A stretch of 64,000 nt of DNA from Ensifer sp. IC3342 (GCF_020193655.1 NZ_JADYVE010000008.1:1-64000), one strand, 5' to 3'. Counted from the first letter of the stretch, positions 50,788 through 59,984 are shown. Translations and numbers: made by a program. Notes: generated from the letters alone by a model not told the origin.

Positions 50788-51960
50788 ATGCTTTACCGGG
50801 CCGGCATCTCCAACCCGTTGCATTCCAGGATTTTGCTGTCAAAACAGTCCATAGTACAGGTGCAATCGGAACGCTGGGCCGTGCGGCAACTCCAATACAA
50901 AACCTTCATCTTACTGACCGCCGTGGTATCGCTGGCCTTTGTGTCGGTGCTTTGGTCATTTTCCGGCGCTATCCTCTGGGCGATCGTACTCGCCGTGCTG
51001 TTCGCGCCCGTGAACCGCGGCATCCTTCGGCATATTCCTGCCCGGCGCAACATCGCTGCGCTCATCACTTTGGTGATCGTGTTGGTGGTGGTGATCCTGC
51101 CCTTTCTGCTCATCGCGAACCTCGTCTTCCGCGAGGCGGTTTCCGTTTATCAGGGCATAGCGGCGGGCCAGATCGTTTTCGATATTGACGTCCAGGCGCT
51201 ACGCGACATGTTGCCAGACTGGCTGAACGGCCTACTCAACCGCATAGAACTGCCGGATGCCGCTGCGCTGCGCGCGCGGTTGCTGAACGCACTTGTGGAA
51301 AGCGGTCAGTTCGTGGCTGGTAAGGCCATCAACATCGGACAGTCGACCTTCCACCTCCTCGCAAGTTTTTTTGTGATGCTCTACCTGCTCTTTTTCCTGC
51401 TGCGTGATGGGCGCGAGCTGTTGCGGGCGGTCGGCGAAGCACTGCCACTCGGTGGCGGGCTCCGCCAGGCGCTGTTCAGCCGCTTTGCGCTGACAATCAA
51501 CGCCATCGTCAAAGGCAGTATCGTCGTGGCGCTTGTGCAGGGTGCGCTGGGTGCCCTGATGCTTTGGATGCTCGACGTTCGGGCCCCGGTGCTGTGGGGC
51601 ACGGTGATGGTCATTTTCGCACTTCTGCCGGTGGTGGGGACCAGTCTTGTGTGGGGGCCCATTGCAATCTACCTGCTGACATCAGGGGCGGTATGGCAAG
51701 GCGTCGTGCTGCTCGTCTACGGAATGCTGGTGATTGGGCTCGTGGACAACCTGCTGCGGCCGATTCTCATCGGCAAGGAGACCAGGATCCCCGACTACCT
51801 GGTGCTGATCTCGACGCTCGGAGGCATCGCCGCGTTCGGTCCAAACGGTTTTGTCATCGGCCCGGTGATCGCCGCGCTGTTCCTGGCAGCATGGTCGGTG
51901 TTTCCGACGCTGACGGAAGAACAAGCGATAGAGGACGGCGCGGACAGACATCAAAAGTGA
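50788..51960 (+). CDS. AI-2E family (TqsA/PerM-like) transporter
   Basis: The 390-residue membrane protein has about eight helices. The family features are SGAILWAIVLAVLFAPVNRG, ASFFVMLYLLFFLLRDG, ALVQGALGALMLWML, and VDNLLRPILIGKETRIPDYLVL with FGPNGFVIGPVIAALFLAAW. These permeases export small molecules such as AI-2 or act in ion homeostasis; the substrate here is unknown. ATG 50788 gives a long N-terminus; GTG 50860 is an alternative. Confidence 0.85.
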   Translation: MLYRAGISNPLHSRILLSKQSIVQVQSERWAVRQLQYKTFILLTAVVSLAFVSVLWSFSGAILWAIVLAVLFAPVNRGILRHIPARRNIAALITLVIVLVVVILPFLLIANLVFREAVSVYQGIAAGQIVFDIDVQALRDMLPDWLNGLLNRIELPDAAALRARLLNALVESGQFVAGKAINIGQSTFHLLASFFVMLYLLFFLLRDGRELLRAVGEALPLGGGLRQALFSRFALTINAIVKGSIVVALVQGALGALMLWMLDVRAPVLWGTVMVIFALLPVVGTSLVWGPIAIYLLTSGAVWQGVVLLVYGMLVIGLVDNLLRPILIGKETRIPDYLVLISTLGGIAAFGPNGFVIGPVIAALFLAAWSVFPTLTEEQAIEDGADRHQK

Positions 51961-51983
51961 CAACCGCGCTTTCGCAGGCTCCC

Positions 51984-52042
51984 GGCAATTCAAAGTGCCA
52001 CTGCGTCCTTTTGCGCGTCTGATAAGACGCGCGGTGCTGCAG
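51984..52042. repeat. RIME-like repeat, copy 5 (right half)
   Basis: GGCAATTCAAAGTGCCACTG, then CGTCCTTTTGCGCGTCTGAT and AAGACGCGCGGTGCTGCAG. GCGCGTCT and AGACGCGC pair to form a hairpin that may end the transporter mRNA. Confidence 0.65.
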
Positions 52043-52130
52043 TGAACGCCGCTGCCCAGCACACCACGCGCCGGCAATGTCGAACTGGATCGGCGGCAAT
52101 GACCGAAGGGCAGATACCGCGTGTTCCAGC

Positions 52131-52406
52131 TCAATCGAAAATCGTGCCCTTGGCGCCCTCATATTCCCGTGCAAGCGTTTCAATCGCCGCCGATGCCTCT
52201 TCGAAAGTCCAGCCTGCCGCTTCTGCTCTATGGGCGAGCGCGAGCAATTCGTCCGTCATCTCTCCACCGATTGCTGCAACAATGCTTTCATGGGAGGTTG
52301 CGGCCAGATCGGACACGGCCGGTCTGAGCGCTGCAACGCAGTCTGTCTGGCGTCCCGGATAGTCGGAGGTTTGCTGAGGCCGGGAAATCGCTTGTGAGTC
52401 CTCCAT
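52131..52406 (-). CDS. Small hypothetical protein
   Basis: The 91-residue acidic protein is helical in its second half (EEASAAIETLAREYEGAKGT) and has no signal or membrane segment. ATG 52406 follows GGAGAGAG at fit spacing; ATG 52418 is an alternative. It lies between the AI-2E permease and the catalase. No family was recognised. Confidence 0.6.
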   Translation of the reverse strand: MEDSQAISRPQQTSDYPGRQTDCVAALRPAVSDLAATSHESIVAAIGGEMTDELLALAHRAEAAGWTFEEASAAIETLAREYEGAKGTIFD

Positions 52407-52487
52407 TACTCTCTCCATTGCTGTTGGTATTCGAGAGCAGTCACGGGCGGAAACCGCCACCTTTCCTTCCGCTTCCGGCAGGCGCCA

Positions 52488-54605
52488 CTACTTCAGCTTG
52501 ACCGAAGGCTCCCTCGCCCAAACACGCAAGCTGCCGAGACTTTTGACAAAGGCCCCTACACTCTTGGCGTCTTCGAGGCTGATTGTCCCCTCGTCGAGAG
52601 AGTCGGTGATGCCGGTTCTCGCCAGCAGGGGCACGGCTGCCTCGACGTAGCCGATGTACTTGCAATGGGCGAAGGCGTCGGCAACGAAATCCCGCGCCGC
52701 TGCGACCTCCACCAGTTCCGAAACCGCTTCAGCCGAAGGCAGGAGGACTACCGCATCGTAGAGTACCGACGGGCCTCCTTCGATCATTTGGTGCGCCTGT
52801 ATCCACTCCCCGTCCGAGGCCGTAATGCCGCCGACCTTCGGGGCGACGAGCTCGAACACGGCCCCTTCTGTCGTGACCGCCGTCCTCACGGCTTTCAAGA
52901 TCGCTGCATCGGTCCCGTCGGTTACCAGTATGCCAAGCTTGCGGCCTTCGAAGCGTTTCGGACCGCGCTCGACAATGCTGAGCGCTGGCGAGGGAGCGAG
53001 ATCCTGGCGTGTCGGGATAGCGGCATCTGCCGGTTTCGGAACCGACTTGAGTCCCAGCGCATGCGCAACTTTCTTCCCGAGGGTTTCGTCGATGTTGAGG
53101 AGATGCGACACCATGCGTTCTCGTATTGCCGGTGTCTGCACCTTGCTCAATTCGAATGTGAGCGCGTCGGTGATGTGGCGTTGCTCGGGCGGCGTCTGGC
53201 TGACGAAAAACAGGCGGGCCTGACTGTAATGGTCGGCAAAGCTTTCAGCGCGAAGACGGACCTTGGCACCCTGTTCCTCGGAACCGTAATGCCGGAACCC
53301 GTCCGTAGGCGACTCGCGTGGCCCCTCGCCCCAGGAGTTCGGCTGATAATTCACGCGCCCGACCGGGTTGCGCATCGCCATGTGCCCATCCTGTTGGAAG
53401 TGGTGGAAGGGACATTTCGGCGCATTGATCGGAATGTGTGTGAAGTTGGGACTGCCAAGCCGCTTGAGCTGCGTGTCGAGGTAGGAGAAATTTCGTCCCT
53501 GCAACAGCGGATCATTGCTGAAATCGATCCCGGGCGGCACATTCTGCGTCATGAAGGCGACCTGCTCGGTCTCGGCGAAGAAATTGTCCGGCATCCGGTC
53601 CAGAACCAATCTTCCCACCGCCTTGGGCGGCAAGACCTCTTCCGGAATGATCTTCGTGGGGTCCAGGACGTCGAAGTCGAAGGCGTCGGCAAAATCCTGA
53701 TCGAAAAGCTGGACCTGCAGTTCCCATTCGGGGAAATTACCGGCCTGTATCGCTTCCCAAAGATCGCGCCGATGAAAATCGGGATCGGCTCCATTGATCT
53801 TCACGGCTTCGTTCCAGACGACGGATTGGAGGCCAAGCTTCGGCTTCCAGTGAAACTTCACGAAGGTCGATTCGTCCTTGGCGTTGACGAAACGAAAGGT
53901 GTGAACGCCAAAGCCCTCCATGAACCGGAACGATCGCGGAATGGCGCGGTCCGACATGACCCACATGATCATGTGCATGCTTTCCGGCGTCAGGCTGATG
54001 AAGTCCCAGAAATTGTCATGGGCCGACTGCGCCTGAGGAAACTCCCGGTCGGGCTCCGGCTTCACCGAGTGAATGACGTCCGGAAACTTGATCGCGTCCT
54101 GGATGAAAAAAACGGGGATGTTGTTGCCGACGATGTCCCAGTTCCCCTCCTTGGTGTAGATCTTGACCGCAAAACCTCGAACGTCGCGCGCGAGGTCCGC
54201 GGACCCCTTGCTGCCTGCGACTGTCGAAAACCGCACGAAGGCCGGTGTTCGCTCTCCCGCGCGCTGGAAGACATCCGCACGCGTAATTGCGGAAAGCGAT
54301 TCATAGGTTTCAAAGTAGCCATGCGCGCCATAACCGCGCGCATGCACGACGCGCTCGGGAACGCGTTCGTGATCGAAATGGAAGAGCTTTTCGCGGAAAT
54401 GAAAATCCTCGATGAGCGTCGGACCCCGCTCGCCCACGCGCAGGCTGTTTTGGTCGTCCGCAACCGGGCCTCCCTGCGCAGTCGTCAGAATCGGGTGACC
54501 GTCCTCGGCAATCTGATGAAGCTCCCCTCCGTTGCCACGCATCAGCTTCTGTTCGTGAATTATGGCCGACTTGGAAGTTGCCGGCCGCGCGTTTCTTTTG
54601 GCCAT
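52488..54605 (-). CDS. katE: Large-subunit catalase (KatE/HPII type)
   Basis: The 705-residue haem catalase splits hydrogen peroxide in the cytoplasm. The core has [14 protein letters not shown] with the distal His, [22 protein letters not shown], the Asn in [16 protein letters not shown], and RLVLDR near the proximal haem-ligand segment [12 protein letters not shown]. After residue about 560 comes the extra flavodoxin/GATase-like domain typical of this clade ([21 protein letters not shown]). Rhizobia call this type KatC. An EcfG-like promoter lies upstream. Confidence 0.95.
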   Translation of the reverse strand: MAKRNARPATSKSAIIHEQKLMRGNGGELHQIAEDGHPILTTAQGGPVADDQNSLRVGERGPTLIEDFHFREKLFHFDHERVPERVVHARGYGAHGYFETYESLSAITRADVFQRAGERTPAFVRFSTVAGSKGSADLARDVRGFAVKIYTKEGNWDIVGNNIPVFFIQDAIKFPDVIHSVKPEPDREFPQAQSAHDNFWDFISLTPESMHMIMWVMSDRAIPRSFRFMEGFGVHTFRFVNAKDESTFVKFHWKPKLGLQSVVWNEAVKINGADPDFHRRDLWEAIQAGNFPEWELQVQLFDQDFADAFDFDVLDPTKIIPEEVLPPKAVGRLVLDRMPDNFFAETEQVAFMTQNVPPGIDFSNDPLLQGRNFSYLDTQLKRLGSPNFTHIPINAPKCPFHHFQQDGHMAMRNPVGRVNYQPNSWGEGPRESPTDGFRHYGSEEQGAKVRLRAESFADHYSQARLFFVSQTPPEQRHITDALTFELSKVQTPAIRERMVSHLLNIDETLGKKVAHALGLKSVPKPADAAIPTRQDLAPSPALSIVERGPKRFEGRKLGILVTDGTDAAILKAVRTAVTTEGAVFELVAPKVGGITASDGEWIQAHQMIEGGPSVLYDAVVLLPSAEAVSELVEVAAARDFVADAFAHCKYIGYVEAAVPLLARTGITDSLDEGTISLEDAKSVGAFVKSLGSLRVWAREPSVKLK

Positions 54606-54644
54606 GGGAGTTCTCCGTCGATCGGGGCATGGGAACTAACGACA

Positions 54645-54670
54645 AACCGACGCGCGGGATGCTTGGTTCC
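54645..54670 (-). promoter_or_regulatory. EcfG (RpoE2)-like promoter of katE
   Basis: On the minus strand GGAAC (54670-54666), then GTT after 18 bp (54647-54645). It lies about 40-65 bp before the katE ATG. Confidence 0.6.
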
Positions 54671-54736
54671 GAAGAAAGATCTCGGAGAGGGCGAAAACTG
54701 CTGGGAGGGGAACGGCACCACCTTTGGATGATGCGC

Positions 54737-54761
54737 GGAACATTAGCGCTCTTCACTGGTT
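54737..54761 (+). promoter_or_regulatory. EcfG (RpoE2)-like promoter of the methyltransferase-esterase gene
   Basis: GGAAC (54737-54741) then GTT after 17 bp, so that TT follows at 18. It is divergent from the katE motif 70 bp away and lies about 90 bp before the ATG at 54852. Confidence 0.55.
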
Positions 54762-54851
54762 CCCGACTGAACCACGAAGAACCGGCCGCTCGTCGCCCTG
54801 GGATACATTCGGCGGGCGCACGCCGTCACCGTCAATGTAAGGGAATCTCTC

Positions 54852-56837
54852 ATGAAGCTCGATCTATCCCGTGCTCGCGACCGGATGGTGGATCTCCATA
54901 TCGTCCGCCGCGGGATCGATGATCCCCGTGTGGTCGAAGCCATGCGCGTTGTTCCTCGCGAGGCTTTCGTCGATCCGGGATTCGAGGAGTTCGCCTACGA
55001 GGACGCTCCGCTCTCGATCGGCGAGGGACAGACGATCTCGCAGCCCTATATCGTAGCGCTGATGACCGCTGAGGCGGAGGTCGAGCCTGGCGATACGGTA
55101 CTCGAAGTCGGGACTGGCTCCGGTTACGCGGCCGCCGTTTTGAGCAGGATCGCCGGACATGTCTACACTGTCGAACGCCATGCGCCGCTCGCAAACGTGG
55201 CCAGGCGGCGTTTTGCCAAGCTCGGCTACGACAATATCGATGTCCGCACCGGCGATGGAACGAAGGGCTGGCCGGAAGCAGGCCCGTTCGATGCCATTCT
55301 CGTTGCCGCCGGTAGCCCCAGCGTGCCTCAAGCGCTGAAGGAGCAGCTCGATCTTGGCGGTCACATGGTCATACCGATCGGACCTGAGGGCGAGCAACGC
55401 TTGCTCAAGGTGACGCGCGTCAACGCCACGACCTTCGAGGAGCATGACCTTGGCGGCGTCCGCTTTGTCCCGCTGATCGGCGAGCACGCCCGGAAGGACG
55501 AGCGTTCGCAACCTGCCCGATCGACCCCCCGTCCGCCTTCGCGGACGCTCCCCAAAATGGTGGCCGATGTCGCCGTGCCGTTGCCCGACCCCGACGATCC
55601 AGCCTTCGGGCGGCTCTTCGATCGTTTTGGCAACCGCCGCGTGGTGCTGCTTGGGGAATCCAGTCATGGGACCTCGGAATTCTATCGCGCACGCGCCGCC
55701 ATAACCCGTCGTCTCATCGAGGAGCACGGTTTTACAATCGTCGCCGTCGAGGCCGACTGGCCGGACGCGGCAGCCGTTGATCGGTATGTACGGCACCGCC
55801 CTCACAGGCGTGGCTCGAAAGCTCCATTCCTGCGCTTTCCTACATGGATGTGGCGAAACCGCGAGGTCACATCCTTCGTCGACTGGATGCGCGCATACAA
55901 TGGCAGCGTCGCCGAACAGGACCGGGCCGGCTTCTACGGGCTCGACATCTATAACATGCGCGAATCCATTTCCGCCGTTCTGGACTATCTCGACAAGGTC
56001 GATCCGGCCGCCGCGACTGTCGCGAGGGAACGCTATGGATGTCTCACCCCATGGCAAAACGATCCATCTACCTATGGTCGGGCCGTGCTGACCGCCAGCT
56101 ACAACAAATGCGAGGAAGCCGTGGTGCGCCAATGCCGGGAGCTTCTTGAGCGACGCCTGGAAGCGACAGACAGTGACAGGGACCAGCTTTTCGACGCGAC
56201 ACAGAATGCCCGGCTGGTTGCCTCGGCCGAACGATACTACCGAACCATGTATTACGCCGGCGCCGAATCCTGGAACTTGCGCGACAGACACATGTTCGAA
56301 ACGCTCGAACGCCTCCTGGAGTCGCGCGGCCCCGGCTCGAAGGCCGTCGTGTGGGCGCACAATTCCCATATCGGCGATGCGCGCCACACGGAGATGGGAG
56401 CAGCGCGTGACGAGTTGAACATCGGTCAGCTTTGCCGCGAACGTTTCGGGGATGAGGCAGCATTGATCGGTTTCGGAACCCACGGCGGCAAGGTGGCGGC
56501 CGCAAGCGCCTGGGACGGCGAGATCGAGATGAAGGAAATCCAGCCTTCCCTACCCGGCAGCTACGAACGCGTCTTTCATGAGTCGCATGTTGATCGCTTT
56601 CTGCTCGATTTCTCGCGCGACGATGCTCTGCGCCGGCGCCTCGATGAGCCGAAACTCGAACGATTCATCGGCGTCATCTACAGGCCAGAGACCGAACGCA
56701 TGAGCCACTATGCCCATGCATCGTTGCCGCATCAGTTCGATGCGTACGTCTGGTTCGACCTGACGACACCGGTAACCCCTCTGATGCCTGAGCATATTAG
56801 CCCGGGCGTGCCGGAGACATTCCCCTTCGGACTCTGA
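54852..56837 (+). CDS. Fusion: isoaspartate methyltransferase plus erythromycin-esterase-like domain
   Basis: In this 661-residue protein, residues 1-215 form a protein-L-isoaspartate methyltransferase (REAFVDPGFEEFAYEDAPL, QTISQPYIVALM, VLEVGTGSGYAAAVL, FDAILVAAGSPSVP). A basic, proline-rich linker follows (about 216-235). Residues 236-661 form an erythromycin-esterase/EreA-like domain (VVLLGESSHGTSEFYRARA, IVAVEADWPDAAAVD, VVWAHNSHIGDAR, TERMSHYAHASLP). Such domains in soil bacteria are not known to act on antibiotics. ATG 54852 has a weak GGGAAT site. It is divergent from katE, both with EcfG-like motifs, so it is probably a stress-induced repair protein. Confidence 0.9.
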   Translation: MKLDLSRARDRMVDLHIVRRGIDDPRVVEAMRVVPREAFVDPGFEEFAYEDAPLSIGEGQTISQPYIVALMTAEAEVEPGDTVLEVGTGSGYAAAVLSRIAGHVYTVERHAPLANVARRRFAKLGYDNIDVRTGDGTKGWPEAGPFDAILVAAGSPSVPQALKEQLDLGGHMVIPIGPEGEQRLLKVTRVNATTFEEHDLGGVRFVPLIGEHARKDERSQPARSTPRPPSRTLPKMVADVAVPLPDPDDPAFGRLFDRFGNRRVVLLGESSHGTSEFYRARAAITRRLIEEHGFTIVAVEADWPDAAAVDRYVRHRPHRRGSKAPFLRFPTWMWRNREVTSFVDWMRAYNGSVAEQDRAGFYGLDIYNMRESISAVLDYLDKVDPAAATVARERYGCLTPWQNDPSTYGRAVLTASYNKCEEAVVRQCRELLERRLEATDSDRDQLFDATQNARLVASAERYYRTMYYAGAESWNLRDRHMFETLERLLESRGPGSKAVVWAHNSHIGDARHTEMGAARDELNIGQLCRERFGDEAALIGFGTHGGKVAAASAWDGEIEMKEIQPSLPGSYERVFHESHVDRFLLDFSRDDALRRRLDEPKLERFIGVIYRPETERMSHYAHASLPHQFDAYVWFDLTTPVTPLMPEHISPGVPETFPFGL

Positions 56838-56970
56838 GGTGAGCGAACGCAATCAGCGGTTGGACCTGTAACGGCATCGCGGCGCTGTCCGCGTACTTCT
56901 CGACGACCGACGGCTTGCGATTTTTCCCGGCATTCCGCTTTCGCCCGTCACTATGACTCAGGTCGCTTAT

Positions 56971-57411
56971 TCAATGTCTGGAATGGGGATCCGGCCACAA
57001 AGCACGTATGTCTTCAGGCAAGCCTTCCCGCACCTTTGCGACCTGCCCGGGATCGAGATAATGCGAGAGGACGGCGAAGACCGTCTGTACCGCATCTTTC
57101 GCGTCCACCGGCCGCGTGAAGGCGAGTTCTTGCTTCACCTGATCGAGGAACTCGTCCAGCGAATGCAGCCGCGTAGGCTGCTTCGACGGCTGGTACTGCT
57201 CATAATAGGCGCCGCGCACCAGCAGCGGCAATTGGGCGGCAAGATGGGCGGACAGATCTGCCGGCAGACGGTCCCGAACCGTGTGCAAGACCGCACCGAG
57301 TATATGCCACGCAACCTGGCGATCCGGCCCTTGCTGTTTCATGATGTCGTCCAACCATGTGTTGGTAACCTGGAGTGTCTTGTCGAAGGCAGCGACACCG
57401 GAAGCGCTCAT
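56971..57411 (-). CDS. DUF2267-domain protein
   Basis: The 146-residue cytoplasmic protein has the helical DUF2267 pattern: NTWLDDIMKQQG, AWHILGAVLHTVRDRLPADLSAHLAAQLPLLVRGAYYEQY and DAVQTVFAVLSHYLDPGQVAKVREGLP. Function is unknown; such genes are commonly induced by stress. GAGGAAAAAT precedes the ATG at 57411, and an EcfG-like motif lies upstream. Confidence 0.85.
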   Translation of the reverse strand: MSASGVAAFDKTLQVTNTWLDDIMKQQGPDRQVAWHILGAVLHTVRDRLPADLSAHLAAQLPLLVRGAYYEQYQPSKQPTRLHSLDEFLDQVKQELAFTRPVDAKDAVQTVFAVLSHYLDPGQVAKVREGLPEDIRALWPDPHSRH

Positions 57412-57442
57412 GATTTTTCCTCCTATGTCTTCACGAGGGTCG

Positions 57443-57467
57443 AACCGCCGTGGCTTTTGATTGTTCC
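57443..57467 (-). promoter_or_regulatory. EcfG (RpoE2)-like promoter of the DUF2267 gene
   Basis: On the minus strand GGAAC (57467-57463), then TT after 18 bp (57444-57443 paired bases AA on the plus strand). It lies 32-56 bp before the start codon. Confidence 0.55.
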
Positions 57468-57507
57468 GCAGCGAGGCGGCCTCTCGATCTGCTTCCGACG
57501 ACGGCGC

Positions 57508-57532
57508 GGAACTTCCCTCAGTTTGGCGTGTT
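57508..57532 (+). promoter_or_regulatory. EcfG (RpoE2)-like promoter of the nucleotidyltransferase operon
   Basis: GGAAC (57508-57512), N18, TT (57531-57532). It lies 34-58 bp before the ATG at 57566, divergent from the DUF2267 motif. Confidence 0.55.
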
Positions 57533-57565
57533 CTCGTAGAAGGTTTGTCGGCTCAGGAGGACAGC

Positions 57566-58387
57566 ATGATGTCAGCCGTACCGCCGCAAAAGAATTCGCG
57601 CCGGGCGTCCGGATCTCTCGCGATGCCGCAACTCGTCGATGAGGAAGCCGAGGCGTTTGTCGCCGAAGCACTCAGTGAGCTCGTTCGCTCCAAGATACCC
57701 TTCCTGGTGGCGGGTACCTTTGCCGTCAGCGCCTATACTGGCATATCAAGGCCGACGAAGGATGTCGACATCTTTTGCAAAGCGGGCGACTACACCCGCA
57801 TCCTCAAGCATTTCAAGTCCTGTGGATATGCGGTCGAAATCGAAGACGACCGGTGGCTCGGGAAGGTGTTCAAGGGCAGATTTTTCTTCGACGTGATCTT
57901 CGCCTCGCCGAATGGAACCATGCTGGTCAACGATGGCTGGTTCGATCATGCGCTGCCTGTGGAAATCAGCGGTCGTCGCGTCTCGATCGCCGCGCCGACC
58001 GAATTGGTCTGGTCGAAGTCCTTCATCCAGCTTCGCGAACGCTACGACGGTGCCGACGTGGCGCACGTAATCTTGAAGGCGCACGACCGGATCGATTGGG
58101 CAAGGCTGCTGGAATACATGGAAGTTCACTGGGAGGTCCTGCTTATCCACCTCCTCAATTTCCGGTGGATCTATCCGTCCGAGCGCAACAAGGTTCCGCA
58201 GTGGCTGATGGACGAGCTCTTGAGCAGGCTGGCGGCGCAACGGGATCTGCCGCTGCCGCAGACGAAGATCTGCCGCGGGCGCATGTACTCGCGCCCTGAC
58301 TACGAGATCGACGTCAAGGAATGGGGATTTGCCGATGTCGGCGGCGACGGTGACATGCGCGAAGGAATAGAGGAGCAGACACCATGA
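57566..58387 (+). CDS. Nucleotidyltransferase-fold protein
   Basis: The 273-residue protein has a polymerase-beta-type nucleotidyltransferase core: FLVAGTFAVSAYTGISRPTKDVDIF (about 49-73, with paired Asp), then KVFKGRFFFDVIFASPNG with a third acidic position, and a helical C-terminal half. The pattern recalls AbiEii/MNT-type enzymes, which transfer nucleotides to protein, RNA or small molecules. CAGGAGG precedes ATG 57566 at ideal spacing. It overlaps the phosphoesterase gene by ATGA, so the pair is one unit. The target is unknown. Confidence 0.8.
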   Translation: MMSAVPPQKNSRRASGSLAMPQLVDEEAEAFVAEALSELVRSKIPFLVAGTFAVSAYTGISRPTKDVDIFCKAGDYTRILKHFKSCGYAVEIEDDRWLGKVFKGRFFFDVIFASPNGTMLVNDGWFDHALPVEISGRRVSIAAPTELVWSKSFIQLRERYDGADVAHVILKAHDRIDWARLLEYMEVHWEVLLIHLLNFRWIYPSERNKVPQWLMDELLSRLAAQRDLPLPQTKICRGRMYSRPDYEIDVKEWGFADVGGDGDMREGIEEQTP

Positions 58388-59094
58388 GCAAACTGAAGGT
58401 CGCCGCCGTAGCCGACCTCCACATGAAAGAGGACAGGTCCGTCTCCTATGCGGAGCTGTTTTCCGAGATTTCGCAAGCCGCTGACGTGCTCGTCATCGCC
58501 GGCGACTTGACGGACCTGGGCAAGCCGGTTGAAGCCGAACTCCTGGCAGACGACTTGAAGTCCTGCACGATCCCCGTGGTCGCCGTTCTTGGAAACCACG
58601 ATCACCAGGGCAATGCGACGGAGGAAGTCTCGTCGATTCTGCTCAAGGCGGGCGTCCATCTCCTTAACGGCCAGGCAGTCGAGATCGCGGACGTGGGATT
58701 CGCCGGAACCAAGGGCTTCATCGGCGGCTTCGGCCGGCACATGCTGGGTTCCTTCGGCGAGGCTGCCATTAAAACCATGGTTTCGGAGAGCGTGGACGAG
58801 GCCATGCGCCTGGAGAATGCCTTGAGAACCACCACGGCAAAGCGCGCCCTTGTCATTCTGCACTATGCCCCGATCGCCGAAACAATAGCGGGTGAACCCA
58901 AGGAAATATATCCGTTTCTCGGTTCATCCCGCCTTGCCGAGACCATCGACCGCTTCCAGGTGAGCGCGGTCGTTCACGGTCACGCGCACAAAGGGACCTA
59001 TGAAGGACAAACGCCGGGCGGTGCTCCAGTGTTTAATGTCGCGGCGCATATCGAAAAGCCGACGGGCCGCCCTTACGCCATTCTCGAGCTTTGA
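58384..59094 (+). CDS. Calcineurin-type metallophosphoesterase
   Basis: The 236-residue cytoplasmic enzyme has the full metal-binding set: VAAVADLHM (Asp-X-His), VIAGDLTDLG, VLGNHDHQG, LHYAPIAET and VHGHAHKG. It would hydrolyse a phosphomonoester or phosphodiester, perhaps the product of its partner nucleotidyltransferase. ATG 58384 overlaps the previous stop. Confidence 0.88.
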   Translation: MSKLKVAAVADLHMKEDRSVSYAELFSEISQAADVLVIAGDLTDLGKPVEAELLADDLKSCTIPVVAVLGNHDHQGNATEEVSSILLKAGVHLLNGQAVEIADVGFAGTKGFIGGFGRHMLGSFGEAAIKTMVSESVDEAMRLENALRTTTAKRALVILHYAPIAETIAGEPKEIYPFLGSSRLAETIDRFQVSAVVHGHAHKGTYEGQTPGGAPVFNVAAHIEKPTGRPYAILEL

Positions 59095-59121
59095 CCGCGC
59101 GAGAGCGCGTCGGCCTGACTT

Positions 59122-59150
59122 AGCGTCGGACAAGACGCGCGGCGCTTTAG
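59122..59150. repeat. RIME-like fragment, copy 6
   Basis: GCGTCGGACAAGACGCGCGG and CGCTTTAGG resemble the right end of copy 5. It sits between the convergent phosphoesterase and matR genes. Confidence 0.45.
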
Positions 59151-59168
59151 GGACGCCTAAATTTGGAT

Positions 59169-59819
59169 TCACCTCGTGGCCATACTGGCGACCAGATCGC
59201 TGAACCTCTCGCCCTGGATGCCAACATGGGTGCGTAGCAGCCGGCGGGCCCCCTCCCCGTCCCCGGCAAAAATCGCCTCGACGATGCCGCAATGCTCCGA
59301 GTAGGACGTCGAGAGACGATTGCGCACACGCAACTGCAGTCTTCGATACGGGCGCAGTCGGCGATGAAGTTGCGTGCATTGCTCCTCTAGGAATTCGCTT
59401 CGGCTTGCCGCGTAGATGGCCTTATGGAATTCCTCGTTGTCGTAATAATAGGCGTCGCTGTCGCCGACTTTCGCCGAGTGCTCGCAGCGCTCGTGGGCTG
59501 CAGTGATCGCCTGCCGGGACTCCTCGTCGAGGCGGCGGGCGGCGAGCGAACCAGCAAGGCCCTCGAGTTCGGCCATGACCTCGAACATTTCATAGACGCG
59601 GTGCGGTTCGGGATCGATGACTACGGCGCCTCGGCGCGGCCGAATGTCAATGAGGCCGATCGCATTGAGTTGCATCAGCGCCTCGCGAACCGGCGTCCTC
59701 GATACACCGAAACGGCTGGCCAGCACCGTTTCGTCCAGCCGCTCGCCGGGGGCGAATTCATTGGAAAGGATTGCGTTTTCGATCTCGTCCCGAAGCCAGC
59801 GGCCAACATTTTCGGACAT
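59169..59819 (-). CDS. matR: GntR-family malonate regulator MatR
   Basis: The 216-residue regulator has a GntR winged helix (LRDEIENAILSNEFAPGERLDE; LASRFGVSRTPVREALMQLNAIGLI) and an FCD-type ligand domain (FEVMAELEGLAGSLAARRL, FHKAIYAASRSEFLEEQ, YSEHCGIVEAIFAGDGEGARR). ATG 59819 follows GGGGACC. It is divergent from matABC and is expected to control them in response to malonate. Confidence 0.9.
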   Translation of the reverse strand: MSENVGRWLRDEIENAILSNEFAPGERLDETVLASRFGVSRTPVREALMQLNAIGLIDIRPRRGAVVIDPEPHRVYEMFEVMAELEGLAGSLAARRLDEESRQAITAAHERCEHSAKVGDSDAYYYDNEEFHKAIYAASRSEFLEEQCTQLHRRLRPYRRLQLRVRNRLSTSYSEHCGIVEAIFAGDGEGARRLLRTHVGIQGERFSDLVASMATR

Positions 59820-59850
59820 TCGTTCGGTCCCCATAATACACACATGCCAT

Positions 59851-59864
59851 TCTTGTATACACGA
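59851..59864. promoter_or_regulatory. MatR operator
   Basis: TCTTGTA-TACACGA in the 165-bp matR/matA divergent region is identical to the site I recall published for Rhizobium MatR. A further AT-rich stretch with TATATACTATACA lies near 59896 and may be a promoter or second site. Confidence 0.8.
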
Positions 59865-59984
59865 GCATTGACGTCGTGCACGTAATGTGTCACCTTATAT
59901 ACTATACAGCCAAGTCTCAGAAATGAGAATGCTGGCGAATGGACGGTCTGCGGTCTCGTCCATGAGCAAAGGGAGGAGAGTCGC

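Noticed and set aside
52665..54731. 688-codon plus-strand frame opposite katE
   Set aside because: Antisense of a clear catalase in matching codon phase; its residues show no family pattern. Long antisense frames are usual in this GC-rich DNA.
54864..56483. 539-codon minus-strand frame opposite the methyltransferase-esterase fusion
   Set aside because: Shadow of a well-supported gene; no domain seen.
54852..56837. Macrolide-resistance gene
   Set aside because: The EreA-like domain is fused to a repair methyltransferase and lies in a stress region, so resistance is not the likely role.
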